64,000 bases of DNA from Istiophorus platypterus (lineage: Eukaryota > Chordata > Actinopteri > Istiophoriformes > Istiophoridae). Shown one piece after another: positions 45,537 to 58,400 of the stretch. Location of the stretch: the NCBI GenBank assembly GCA_016859345.1, contig CM029126.1, positions 10,246,527-10,310,526 of the forward strand, written 5' to 3'. Position 1 is the stretch's first letter. Every line of letters begins with the position of its first letter. The notes below the pieces were generated by a model, which was not told the DNA's origin, made no database searches, and saw nothing but the letters and a program-made list of their open reading frames with translations. The translations under genes were made by a program, and so were the position numbers.

Positions 45537-46960
45537 GAAGAGAGGGAGAGCAGAAGTAATTGGGAGGTGTGTCACCAATAGTCAGACTAGGAGCTCAACA
45601 TCTCCATCTAGTGCCGACAACCACTGTAATGATGCTGGCAACACCACAGTCCTGTCCTATCGTATGCATGCACGTGTTTCACTTGTGTGTGTCTTTTGCT
45701 GGTTCCTCCTCCATCTTAAAGGGATGGGAATTTTTCTTCCACCTTTATGTGGTTTCCTCTCATGTCTCTGATCTGAACTGTAGTTGACCGGAAGAGACAA
45801 AAACCTCAGCCCACTTTAGCCAGTGATAGAAGTAGATATTCCTTCCTCTCCTTTTATACTTGACCATCAGTATGCAAGTTTTTACCTTATTCCTACAATC
45901 AGCCTCATTATCCCTGTATAGGGACTGGGTCAAAAAACTGTTGTTCATTTTTAACTTTCCAATGTTGTTTCTCATGTTTCTAATGAAACGGCCTGTTTGT
46001 TTCCGTGCCTTTCAATTCACTAAATGCAGGCGTATTGTTACTGCTGGCATAGTTTTATACTCTTTAACTTACCACAACCTAGCTTTGTTTTTATTATAAA
46101 AGACAAACAAAGCTACAGTGGCTCTCGTGTACTCCGCAGTTCCCAGACCAAAATGTCAGTTTTACTGCAATTGGAAGGATTTTCTTTGCTTTTAGAATGA
46201 AGGGAAAGAAAGTGGATAATGGAAAAAAGTTGAAAGCATGAAAGTATGAGCTTAAAGTATGTTCTTGTGGAAGAAAAGAGTTTTGACTTTTGTCTTTACT
46301 GAAGTGTCCTCTGAAGTGTTGTACATTTTATATGGCAAAAGTAAGGAAGGGCCATCACTAACTAACCGACTAACCAGCTTGCTGCTTTGATGTGTTTGCT
46401 GCCTGGTGTTTAAACTGCAATATGGTATGATAGTATGATTTTTGCTGTCCTTTTTAAATTCAAAATACTAATTTTTCAATTACAGTTTTATGCTGGGTAT
46501 CATAGATTTTGGCAGATTTTTTAGCTCTTATAGCTGTGGGAGGTTTTTAATTATAGTCCAGTACCTCTGATTGGGAGCCCAGTGGGCAGATTTTCCTCCC
46601 TTTAAAGGACTCACTAACTTTCCAAAGTTTGCCAGCTACCAAGCCTTAGCACTTTATCGCCAAGTGCCTGGTTGAAAGAACTCAGTAACAGCCAAGTCAA
46701 GTTGACTTTTCTAGCTAAGCCTATCTCACTGTCAGGGAAAAATTCCATTAGCCATCACTATCGATGGCTGTAGATGAAAACCAAATCAGTCTCTACTCAT
46801 TTTATACATTCTTGCGACTAATCTTACTTTTCTTAATAATGTGTTGCTGTCTCTTTTAAAGTAACCTAACAAGTGGTTATAGTGTCAAATAGTAAAGATT
46901 TGTATGTAGTGAAATATTCTAAGACAATGTAGACAATAAAATATGGCTTAGTCACTACAA
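45537..46960 (+). other. FLOT1 3' UTR
   Basis: The interval after the stop has no further gene. AATAAA at 46935-46940 is a good poly(A) signal, giving a 3' UTR of about 1.4 kb. Confidence 0.55.
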
Positions 46961-47049
46961 CCTGTTGTGGTCTGTGTCCCCCCGCCGCCCATCAAATTAC
47001 TTTAGGTGAGGTTGAAACTTCAGTCACTTGAGGTGACTGAAGTTTAAGA

Positions 47050-49337
47050 CAACCTATTATTTCTATTGATCAAACAATTGGCAGGTTAATCGAAAATTAA
47101 AATAATTGTTATTTGCAGCCCTAGAGCACATCTTTATTTGAAAAGGTTAACCTTATTAAAACATCTACAAAAATAGACAACACAATGAATTACAATGGCA
47201 TCAAGGTAGCAAGCATTCTACAGAGATACAGAAGACCCCAAATGTGACAAAGAGCTTTCTATATATATTAGTAAAAGGCAATTTTGTCCTAAAATATGTA
47301 CATACTATAATGTTCAACTTCAAAGACACAAAAGGATGAAATTGGATATCAAGGAGTGTCTTAAGTACATACAGTATATATAAAAAATATGGGTTTAGTT
47401 GAACTACAGTGTATCAAAAATGACTCATGGCAATCATTCACTATCAGTAAACATGTGGTATGTGATAATCTTGATCATCTCAGGACTAATATACAGTGCT
47501 ATATACTAAGGCAGATGCATGGATTCTACCGCTTATCATGTTAAACGTGGGATAATGCAAAGGTTGATGTTGACATTCACACTAAAAGTCAGTACTTCCT
47601 GTACCAGCATTCCCTGTTTGAGCAATGCCATAACTTTTTTTTTTTTTTTAAAATACAGTAATGCATTTAGATGAGCAAAGACATTATCTGATGAGTAAAC
47701 ATGTCTCAGCACACAAGGTTTCAGAACAAAAAGGTTTTCGTACATTTGAAATGAGATGAACTGATGGTGCCATTCCATTTTTTTTAAATAATATTTTACA
47801 TATAATGGTTTGGCAATGCCTTGTGAGGGAGGATTTAAAAAGGCAAACAGATTATGTCCTTATAAAATACATCTTTGATGCATTTTGATCTCCACTGGCA
47901 AATATCTTAAAAATCACTGCAGGTAAAATGCATCAGAATCCACATGGACAGGAATCATATATCAGGCCCCTCACAGAAAAGAGTTTCATCATGGCTGGGG
48001 AAGATACACATGTAGGACTTAAAGTGCAGCTGGTTGTGGAATTTTACATCTATCCTCTGTGTCTGGGTCATAGCCAGATACATATTAAAAAAAAAAAATA
48101 AAAAAAAAATGCCAAAACAACTTAGGCGAATTTAAAGATGTCCCGTCCACTGCCCCGGCCGGCAGCATCGCCTCCCTGCTTAGAGACGCCGTTCCAGTTT
48201 ATGGGTCACATTTCAGTCCGCCACAGCAGACTTGTCTCCTCTGTGTCTTTTTCCTCAGGGTTGAGAGGTCGACTTGTCACCAGGGATACAGTTTTATTTC
48301 CCCTGTGGTCTGGACAGAGGGGGTTCAAACACCTCTTCGATTTTTTTGACTGTAATGGGGCGTCAGGGGTGAGGGCAAGCTCGACGTGATCGCATTGCAG
48401 AAAGGGGGCTGTTGTTGTCGTCTGGTCCACATCATTTCATATTACTCTACAATATCTTAGACTTACAGTTGTGGATGTGGCTCATTATTTAAGGGGCTGA
48501 GATAGAGGACTGATGGAGGGTCAACAAACATGGTAAGTTCTCTCATCATCTAGGTTCTATACAGCCAAGTTAGCCACCAGCCATAGCTGAGTGTAAAGAT
48601 ATTTCTTGGACTTGTTTGTGTGAGAATTTATTCTAACTGAATTAGACTCATTTAAAAATGTAGAGTGGGGCTACACATATGATAAATACTAAGACAATCC
48701 CTGTGTGTGCAGTTTCATCCTCGAACGACAGTTGTCTGTTCAGAGAACTTTGTTTCATGTGCAGCCACAGAGTTCACAGAGTTCACAGTGCATGTACACC
48801 TTCACCGGTTACACTGCGTGCAGCATTGGAGATGCCGAATAAAGAAAAATCATGAAACTTGATAAACTGCTCATTCCCTAGCTTGCTATGGTCATACCGT
48901 GAAATATTTTTCTGCTGTTTAGCTTCAGCAGCTTTCTGTATTTACTCCACAGCACTTAATCACCAGTCAAATAAACCATCCATGTATTTTAAGTAACTGA
49001 GAAGGTGAAAAAATTTCCTATGCAGACTGCACCCACCACCAGCCACTGCAATGTAGCTCAGACTGTTACCTATCTAAAGCTGCGGTTAGTTTTTCCTTTG
49101 GGATTGGAGTCTGAAGTAGAAATAAACCGAACCAGCGGCATATCAGCCCCATTCCCCCAAAAAGTACAAAATATAAAAGCAAGCAAACCACTTTCCCCAC
49201 CTAACTGCATCTGCTGTGCAGCACCGCCACCACACACTGATCCAGACACCTTCCCACCGTAGCAAGGATGCATAAACGCACGGGACCGTTCCCCTCTGTA
49301 ACGTTGCCATTCTTCTTGGGTTCCTCCGATTCGCCCT
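47050..49337 (-). other. Probable DDR1 3' UTR and FLOT1-DDR1 gap
   Basis: FLOT1 and DDR1 are convergent. On the minus strand AATAAA occurs at 48632-48627, 48298-48293 and 47139-47134, so the DDR1 3' UTR may run 0.7 to 2.2 kb. The block 48130-48440 is more GC-rich than its flanks. No IER3-like reading frame, which human has in this gap, was recognised. Confidence 0.45.
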
Positions 49338-52300
49338 TTACACCATGTTCATGGCATCCTCAGTGAGGAAGGAGTGGATGTAGGCAAAGGATGGGCGGAG
49401 CTTGCAGTCTCTGTTCCAGCAGCTCAACATGAGCTCGTAGAGACCCTGAGGACACACAGCCGGCCTGCTCAGATACACCTGGAGGGGAGGGAGAGCGGGA
49501 AAGATGTACGGAGATGGGGATGAGTTTTTCATACTTTTGGCATCTTTTCATGTCCTGATAAAAGGTCACCGAGACCAAATGCTGGATGTAAATACGGGAA
49601 ACCAGAACAAAAACATATTTTTATCATATTCATTTATTACCAATAACAAAACAAAAAAGAGGTTACTGGTGTAACATTTTGTAGACAAGTTGTTTGAGTT
49701 TGAGAATTTGTAGATGAATATGTCTTGACATTAAGTCACAGAAGCAAAAACTAAACAAACTTAACGATAGGTATTTGTAAGGATCGAGACATGACTTCTA
49801 GCTTCTGATTACTCAAACAGCTGATCAGAGCGGCCACTAGAGGGCCTCTGCTGTCATGACATCCCACGTCTTGGGGATGTCGGGCTCTGGTTGCAGCTTT
49901 CAGCTGCATCTTTGATATTGTGAAACCCAACAAAAGTGAGAACATTTCGAGAAAGAAAGGATAATAATCGGCAGACACACTGAATGAACAACTAAAAACT
50001 GATACTGAGGGAGCCAAGTTCAGATCTTCAACAATGATCAGTGATATGGAGAGCGGAACATTTACATCATGTTAGTCACTGGTTACTGTCCATTATCAAT
50101 CTGAGCTTCAGACACTCAGTGTATCTGATTAATATTGATTCTGAGCACACAATGTATAAATGGGAAAACTCGACTCCCAAACTCCCTGAAGCCAAAGTTT
50201 GAGTGAATACTGAATTTGTCTTTGATGTGAAAAAATATCTGCTCTGCTTCTGCACGACACCAGTTAACTGATAAAGAGTTTGTGCTGTGTTTGTCTTTTA
50301 GAAGTTAAACATCAATTAAAAATCATTGTTAAAAGAATATAAATTTCAGCAGCCTCATCTAAAACGATAAATGCACCAACTAGGTCTATTCATATCCATG
50401 CCTCTATGGCGTATGTGTGTTTCTATGTGACGTACCTGTCTGCCCTGGTCTCTGAAGAACTCCCCAGCGTTGTCGATGACTTGTTCGTCTGTGAGGGTGG
50501 AGTACGGCTGCTCCTGACAAACACTCAGCATCTCCCAAAGAGTAACCCCGAACGCCCACACGTCGCTGGCTGTGGTGAATTTGCCCTGGGAATATGCAAC
50601 CATACAGATCAGCCCCCGTCATATCTCCGTCAGTATCAAAATTATCATCGAGACATCCGTATCGACCATGTATCAAACCAAACCATCACACGCCATCAGA
50701 TGCACAAACACAAAAATTCCTGTCCTCTCACCATGAGTATACACTCCCAGGCCATCCAGCGTATTGGCAGCACGGCTCTGCCCTGGATCCTGTAGTAGTC
50801 TCCCGCGTACAGATTCCTGCTCATGCCAAAGTCGGCTATCTTTATGTGACGCTCGCCGCCCCGATCCTCCCCGCTCTCGCCCCTCTCGCCTCCGACCAGA
50901 CAGTTCCGCGTGGCCAGATCCCGGTGCACAAAGTTGAGGGAGGAGAGGAACTTCATTCCTGACGCGATCTGGCTGGCCATGGAGATCAGGGCCGGGTAAC
51001 TGCGGGAAAAGATGACGCAGAGAGGGCACCATAAGTAAACTAACTACATCTATACCTGTGTAAATGTGCATGTATGCCCTCTTTTTTTGTTTACCTGATG
51101 GTCGGCATGTTTTGCGATGGCCCCGACTTATCCAGAAGCACTCGGTGGGACAGATACTGGTTCAAGTCTCCGCATTCCATGTACTCTGTGACCATACAGA
51201 GCGGGTCACTGCTCACACATACCCCCAGCAGCCGGATGATGTTTGGATCCTTCAAGCGAGACAGTATCTTCACCTCTTTCAAGAAGTCGTTCCTACCAGG
51301 GTGCAGAGGAAAAGTGAGACACACTGATGAGATGGAGGGACAGAAAAGAAGCTGGTGAACTTTGAGGCAATGAAGCAAACCAGGAATAAAGAGTGAATGG
51401 CGGAATCTAGGTTTCCTATTCGGACTTATGTAGAAATAAATCACTTGAATATGACACCTTCATCAAGAAACACTGGGTAAAGTGCGAAAATAACTGATTA
51501 CCCTAGGAATCAAAAACCCAGTCTGCAGCTCTATATAGATTTCCACCTCCCTGATGTGTTTTGCTGGTCGATCTATTTGTGTTGCTGCAGCTCTCGCTAA
51601 CCTTCCATATAAACCTGTAGACATCCATTCCTAGGACATAACCTCACACAAGCTGATTTTACCTGCCAAGCACACAGTGTCTGGAGAGCCAGAGTAAACA
51701 AGCAGCTGGTGAAGGGAGTCAAACATCTAGAAAACCACAGAAACCCTGAATTTTTACTAGGTTTCGAGGGACCAAACCAAGGACAGAGTATGAGAAAATA
51801 TTGAGCGTGAAGTAAGCAAGTAAAAAAGAAAAAAACAAAAAAAACCCCAACTCCCCAACAACTCCATTCTGCTTCTGCTGGATATGTTGTGGATAAGCTA
51901 CATATGTCAGGTAAGAGTAGCCATAAAGTATATGAAGGCTCAATGATGTGTTTGTTTTGGATGTTACTTTCTGGCCTTTTAAAGTCACATATAACCTCAA
52001 AAATCACAGTTTGCATTAAAAATTCAGCAGAAGATTTTGTGCGAAGAATACGGTGCAATTTATATTCAGGTACACCCCCCCCCCAAAAAAAAAAATCACC
52101 TACAGTATTTGTAAGAATTCCCTGATATTACCTTACTCCTCAAAGAAATCTATCAAATTCCCCCTTTTTTCCCTTGTGTCTTACACTTCTAAAATGAATA
52201 GTGGAAAAAGTGCCAGTTGCAACAAATATAGAGTCTAAGTGTTTTTCAGTTCTACAAAATATTTCTTAATATTTCAGATTTAATAAGATCAGTGGAAAAC

Positions 52301-53163
52301 TGAGCACACGAGAGAGTATGAGAGAGGAAATAAACTGTAAAGCAGAAAGGAAACCATTGCTGAGTGCAGGCACAGCTGTGCATATGGTCACAGACCTGGC
52401 ATTCTTGGAGGCGTCTGTTCGTAGTATCTTGACTGCTACCAGGAGAGGGCGACCTTTCCTGACGTTGAAGGGGAACTCCAGGTTGGGTAGGTCCTGGGGG
52501 TTCTCGATTTCACACAGATGCACCTTTCACAAACCCCCCCCAAAAAAACAAACACACACCGCCCACCCAAAGAAAGAGAAAAAAATACAGACATTGTTAA
52601 AGCACAATCCCTCTTCCACCTGGCCTCACAAACCATTTTTTTCAAGGTCATTTATCACCTCCCCAAACTGTCCCTCTCCCAGTTTCTCTTTGAAGATGAG
52701 ACACTGCCGCGGTAGCTCAGGGAGCGGGGCGGCGTCGGCCCCGGGGCTCGAGGAGGCCAAGGCGGGCACGGCGTAGGTGTTGTTCCCGCTGACACCCTGC
52801 AGGCTCACGATGTCCGCCTCGGCGTAGTGGGGGACGCTGGGAGGCAGCGGGGGAGATACAGGGGGAGAAAGGGAAGGGTAAGGAGGGGAGCCGGGGTAGG
52901 GTGGAGGCTCCTCCTGAGCTGGGGGGAAACTCTTCTCCATGTCCATGTCCAAAGCGCAGGCTGGAGGGAGGAGTAGGAGACGGACAGGATGCATGAAATG
53001 GAGAGAGGTTACTTTGAGAGAAGAGGAACTATGTGATTAAAAACGGCATCGTTTTTATTTAAGACAGTCTGATTGAAAGTATCAGATGTTATTTCAAAGT
53101 CAGGCAACTTGTTATGGAGGGATAGTTTGGATTGGGGGAATTTTATCTGACAAAAATAACAAC

Positions 53164-53194
<31 letters not shown>

Positions 53195-54868
53195 ATCTTA
53201 CGACACTTTTTAAAAAACATTACCATGAAGTTCTGTATAGAAAAACAAAAGCTTAAAAAGAAAAACAAACCTACAATGGTGAAACACGGAATGATAAAAA
53301 GGCTTTGAGTTACAGAGATCGAAGTAAACAAAACCAGAAACTACAGAAAAGGCAATATAAGATGATTTTTTTTTTTCTTTTTTTAAACGCAAATTAAATT
53401 TTTTACAAGATTTATCTGCAGATTCAGGCCCTCAGCTTTTCGTCATTGTATCATTTAATTATCGGTGTAATAGTGGGAGCTCTCATAAGACAATGGCCAG
53501 ATGACTGTCCAAACATTCAATTTGTCTGTGGTAGTGTATTACAACACATACACTAAAAAGGATTTGCCTTTCAGCCACAAGAGTCAGACAAATTCATGCA
53601 TGCCTATAGCGTACACCCTGAAGCTATGGCAGGTTTAATAGGGAACATAGCCTAGTTTAGATTCATTTCATACGAACACAAACACCTCCCATTAGGTCCT
53701 GACAGCGTATATAAGTCAAAGACTTATGGAGTGTGGTGTTTGAATACTAAGGTGTTATAGGCTGCCTTCGTTAAACTGAGAATGGAGACGATAGAAATCT
53801 TCCCTGTTTACTCTAATGCACACAAAGCTACAGACCGAATGCAACTTACAGTTGATGCTGTATTTATAAAAAATACTGAACAGAAATGGTTGATATCAGG
53901 CTTGTAAGTATGCTACTAAGTACTGAACCCTTCAAATATACAGTATTTGCCAAATTTTTTATCGTAGCATCTTCACGATTTCACACAGACTTCAGTTAAG
54001 CCGTGTTCAGCATCTTGGTTTAGTGTATTAATATTCCAACATCTGAGGAAGCTGGGAATGTCATTGGTTTTGCAGGCATTTTGAATAACAGTTTTTACCT
54101 GGTGGTGGTGCTTGAGGAAAACTCTGGAAATCGTCTGAGTCATTAGGATACATCGTTTGAGTAACAAAAATGTCTGTACCATAATTTACCCCAATTATTT
54201 CAGTAGATGTTGAAATATTTCACTGGGTAAATGAAAACTTTGACCTGCTGCTGGTGCTAGATAAGAAGTCAGGGGATCTCAGAAGTCTTTAGGGGTCTAA
54301 CTCTGGAACCCACGGATGTTTGTACAAAATTTCATGTCAATCCATCCAAGTAGATATATTTAAATCTACAGAGAAGAGGTAGACACAGCTGGTCATCAAC
54401 GAAGCCACAGCACAAGCTTGATTAAACAAAGCCATCCAGGAGGTTGTCAGACTCCGGGTATGTTTGAAAATTTGTAAAATTCCCCAAACACCAAACTATT
54501 CCTTCAAACAAAGCGTGAGTTGTATCGAGTAGTGAGTGAATGAGAATGACTGTATGAGTAGCAGGAGGAATGATGAAGGTCAGACACACGCAAAGTAGAT
54601 TAATCATAGATGGAATATAATTTTTTCTAAAGTTTTCTATAATAGCACCACTAATGCCCCAGCCCTGGACAGTTAAAGGTAGGTGGGTAGTGAGGTAGGG
54701 GCCCCTCCAGACAGTGTTGGCCTAGTCCACGGTGTCTTACCCAGGGGCACATTCAGGCTCTTTTCCTGAGCCTGAGTGGTGCTGAGGACGACTAGGGATC
54801 TTGAGCCTTTTCTGTGATCTGACAGGAGCAGGTGATAGGCTGGGTTGTTTAACAGCAAGGCTGGGAGG

Positions 54869-54913
<45 letters not shown>

Positions 54914-55391
54914 CACACACAAAGGACGAGGTGCGGTACACGCGGGTACCATGATGTGGGGGATTGTACACATGATACAAAGTGGCACGTGACACAAAAC
55001 ACACAAACAACAAAATCACCATTAGCATGACAATGTTAGCATATCCCTCATTATATAGGGGAGGTGGGTTGTGCATTGACACATTGAGAACAGGACAGGG
55101 GAGCGGAGCAAGAACAGGCAAAGTTAACATCACTCAGGCCAAGACCAAACATAACAAGAACCAATGGATGAAATAATGTTTGCGTTACTTGTTATTTCAA
55201 ACTCATACAGACGGCATGCAGACTTCCTGTGGTATAATGCAAGCAATTAAATGCCTTTTCTTTTCTTCCCTTTTCTCAAGAACAATAGCTCTTTTGTGCA
55301 TCTTCTTGGAGGCCCTCCTCTTCGCGGGTGTTTGGTTTGATTTACTTTTGTTTGGTGTGTTAAAATACATTGTAATACCCGTGGTTTTTTG

Positions 55392-55469
<78 letters not shown>

Positions 55470-58400
55470 TGCTGCATTTTTTTTCTCCTGCTGTTTCCCC
55501 CTTCCATATGAGTTTGCTTATTGATATGATTAACAGAGGTTGCAAAAAGAACGGACAAAGGCACGCGAATGAAGCAATCTCTACAAACCACATTATATTT
55601 AAATCCTGTACATATTGAAAGTTGCATTGTTCTACTTTTTCCGCTGACCTGATGCGAGTTGTGTGTGATTGAATTTAGATTCATCTGTCTCCATCTATTT
55701 AGCATGTGGTATATTTTATTGTGTACCAGCGTGCCGACATACAAAAAAAACAGAACCCCTCAGCTACAACAAAAACAATGGACCCTGCAGGCTCCAAACA
55801 TATCTGTAAGTGCAATCCATAAATGTCCTGTGAAAATGCGTTTCTCTTTTTTTTTTTTTTTAAAAACTTACCTGTGCTATCTCTGTGATCCCTTGGCCGA
55901 AGCAGAGCGCTGGGTTCCTGGTACTCTCCCTCTCCCTCTCTGTCATGGTCACGGTCGTCGGGGAAAGTGTGGATGCGCTGGTAGCGGCTCGAGTAGCTGT
56001 GCGTGTTGTTGATGACTACATTGTCCGACGGGACTGACAGGTGGACCCGGAGCTCATCACTGGACAGGCTACCCTGGGCCTGGGAAGGCAGGGGATTCAC
56101 TTCAATACAGGTAGTATGAATAAACCGCTTGAATCCTTAAAGCAGATGGTGAGCATACTTGGGAAATGGCCTCTAATCTTTCAATAATTGGAAGTAATTT
56201 GAAATGATTCCCACAACACATCCAGATGGAGACATAGTGGTACTCTGCCAAAAGACTGGCAGCTGTTATCTCAGCTTGCTATCAATCCTTTTGACTCAGT
56301 TAAAATGGACAGTTTAGCCTAATCCCACAAGAAAACATTTCTTAGGACTATTTATTCCGTAGAAAGTAGTTGATGTTACTACAGCAGGATCCCCTGGGAC
56401 ATGGTTTCTGGAAAAGCAACCTTTTTCAGTTTTATTTCTTCAAAGCTATGAGCAACACAAACAAAATTTCAATTGCCTCCATTGTACTATAGTGGTAACA
56501 GAAGTCTCACTTGAATATGCTCCAAACATTTGGTGAATAAAAACCAAGACTGTATGGTTAGATACCACTTGGTGTAAATAAGAAAATATGTGGGTAAACT
56601 GACCCTTTAAGGCTCCTAAGTATGGCCAGGAGAAGCCTGAAGGTTCTCGCTTAAAAACTGAACTATAATGTTGAATGCCACCTCAATTTTGACCCACCTT
56701 GCCCAGTATCTTTTTCCAGTACTGTCTCCACAGAATGACGGCGATCACAGCCAGCAGCAGGAGGATGATGCCCACCAGGCAGCCTATCAGAATAGCCGTG
56801 TTACTGCTGTCATCCTTGGCTACAGGAAGGCCCCCTCTGGGAGTCACAGCGGCAAATTCTGGCCCTAGAGGAGGAAAGCAGAGGATGAAATGTGAGGTCA
56901 TTTGTATGTGTATTTGCTTGATTGCCTGAAACTTGCAGGTCTTTATCAGTCCGGTGTGATGTGTGTAGAGCATTGTGCGATGTCATCTTTATCTGTGGGT
57001 ATGATTGGATGTTGGCACGATTTAATGCACTGTTCAGTCTGAGCATTAGCTCTTTTAGTGCAGTCATGCAGTCCCTGGGGTCACATACACACCAGCAGTT
57101 TCATCAGGCTTAACATCTGATGGGGATTGTCTGTGTGAGTATGCATCCAATATGCCTGCTCATACCACAGGGATTCTTGGAGCCTGAGAATCCCTGCATG
57201 AGAACAGAATGTGAACACTGTTTGTCTTTTCAACAGCTTTGTAGTCAACTATAAATCAGAATCATCTCATTACTTTTTCTCCTCTGAAGGTCAAGAATGA
57301 CATGTCATTCAAATGAGCCATGACAGTTTCTTCAGTATAGTTTAGCGTAAACTTTACTCAAACAAACTCTTAAAACCACTTTAACAGAATAAGTGGTGGG
57401 AAAATGGCTCAGTTAAAAAGAAAAATTTTTTTGGCACACATACAATACATGAATCTTTTATGTCCATGAATAAACATAACACAGATACACTATTACTAAC
57501 CTGTAAGCGCAAACTCATACGTATACATTTACCAGAGAAAGATTTACACACCTTGTTACTCCAACAGAAGACACCCCATATACTCTCTCTCTGCCATGCA
57601 TGCGGGTAATAAATAAACCCAAACAAAGCTGCTCAACCACAGCCAGTAACAAGGACAAAGAAGCATACACGCCACAGAAAACCATTTCCAGCTTTTTAAA
57701 AAGCCTGTTATTGTTTATCTGTGTTGAACAGCCAGTTCCCCCAAAAAAACATGCCATTTGTGAGACCACAGGAAGCCAAGTTGTTATTGTACATAAATAT
57801 AATGTACTATAGCTATGTTAGTGTTTTTTTCTACAGCTCGATATCTCAAAACCCAGGTGGACAGAACCCAGCGCCAAAGCCTGCACCTGTAATCCCTCCT
57901 CCATTATACTTCATACTCTCTACTGGGCAATTGGACAGTTTTAAGATGCTGGATATGGGCCAGAGTGGATGGAGCGAGCTCCCCTCAATCAGCTCAGTCT
58001 ACAGTCCTGGTTAAAATTATTGATGCCCCTGAACTGTAAGTACTAAGAATATCTTAAAAAATAAATCCAAACTAAACAAGTGTGGTATGATAAATATATT
58101 TTAATGGAATATACAAGTTTACTTAACAAAAGAAAATAAAAAAAAAACAACTTGCATATTAGTAAAATAATACAAACAAAATGTACCCAATACAATTATT
58201 CGTAGCCTTCACTAATACCTGGTTATAGTACATCTTTAAACAATAGCAGCCTCTAAATGTTTCTTGTAGCCATCTAGCACCTTTTTGAACCTGCCTGCTG
58301 GTACTTTCTGCCTCTCTTCCATTGATATGTTTCCAAGCAGGAACCCTGCTGGAATCCTTCTTGTAATGGCAGATTTCAGCTCTCTCCAAGGTTTTCAGTA

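Noticed and set aside
48138..48430. Small overlapping frames on both strands between FLOT1 and DDR1, considered as IER3
   Set aside because: No match to the IER3 layout (Pro-rich N-terminus, hydrophobic segment, C-terminal leucine motif) was seen; probably DDR1 3' UTR.
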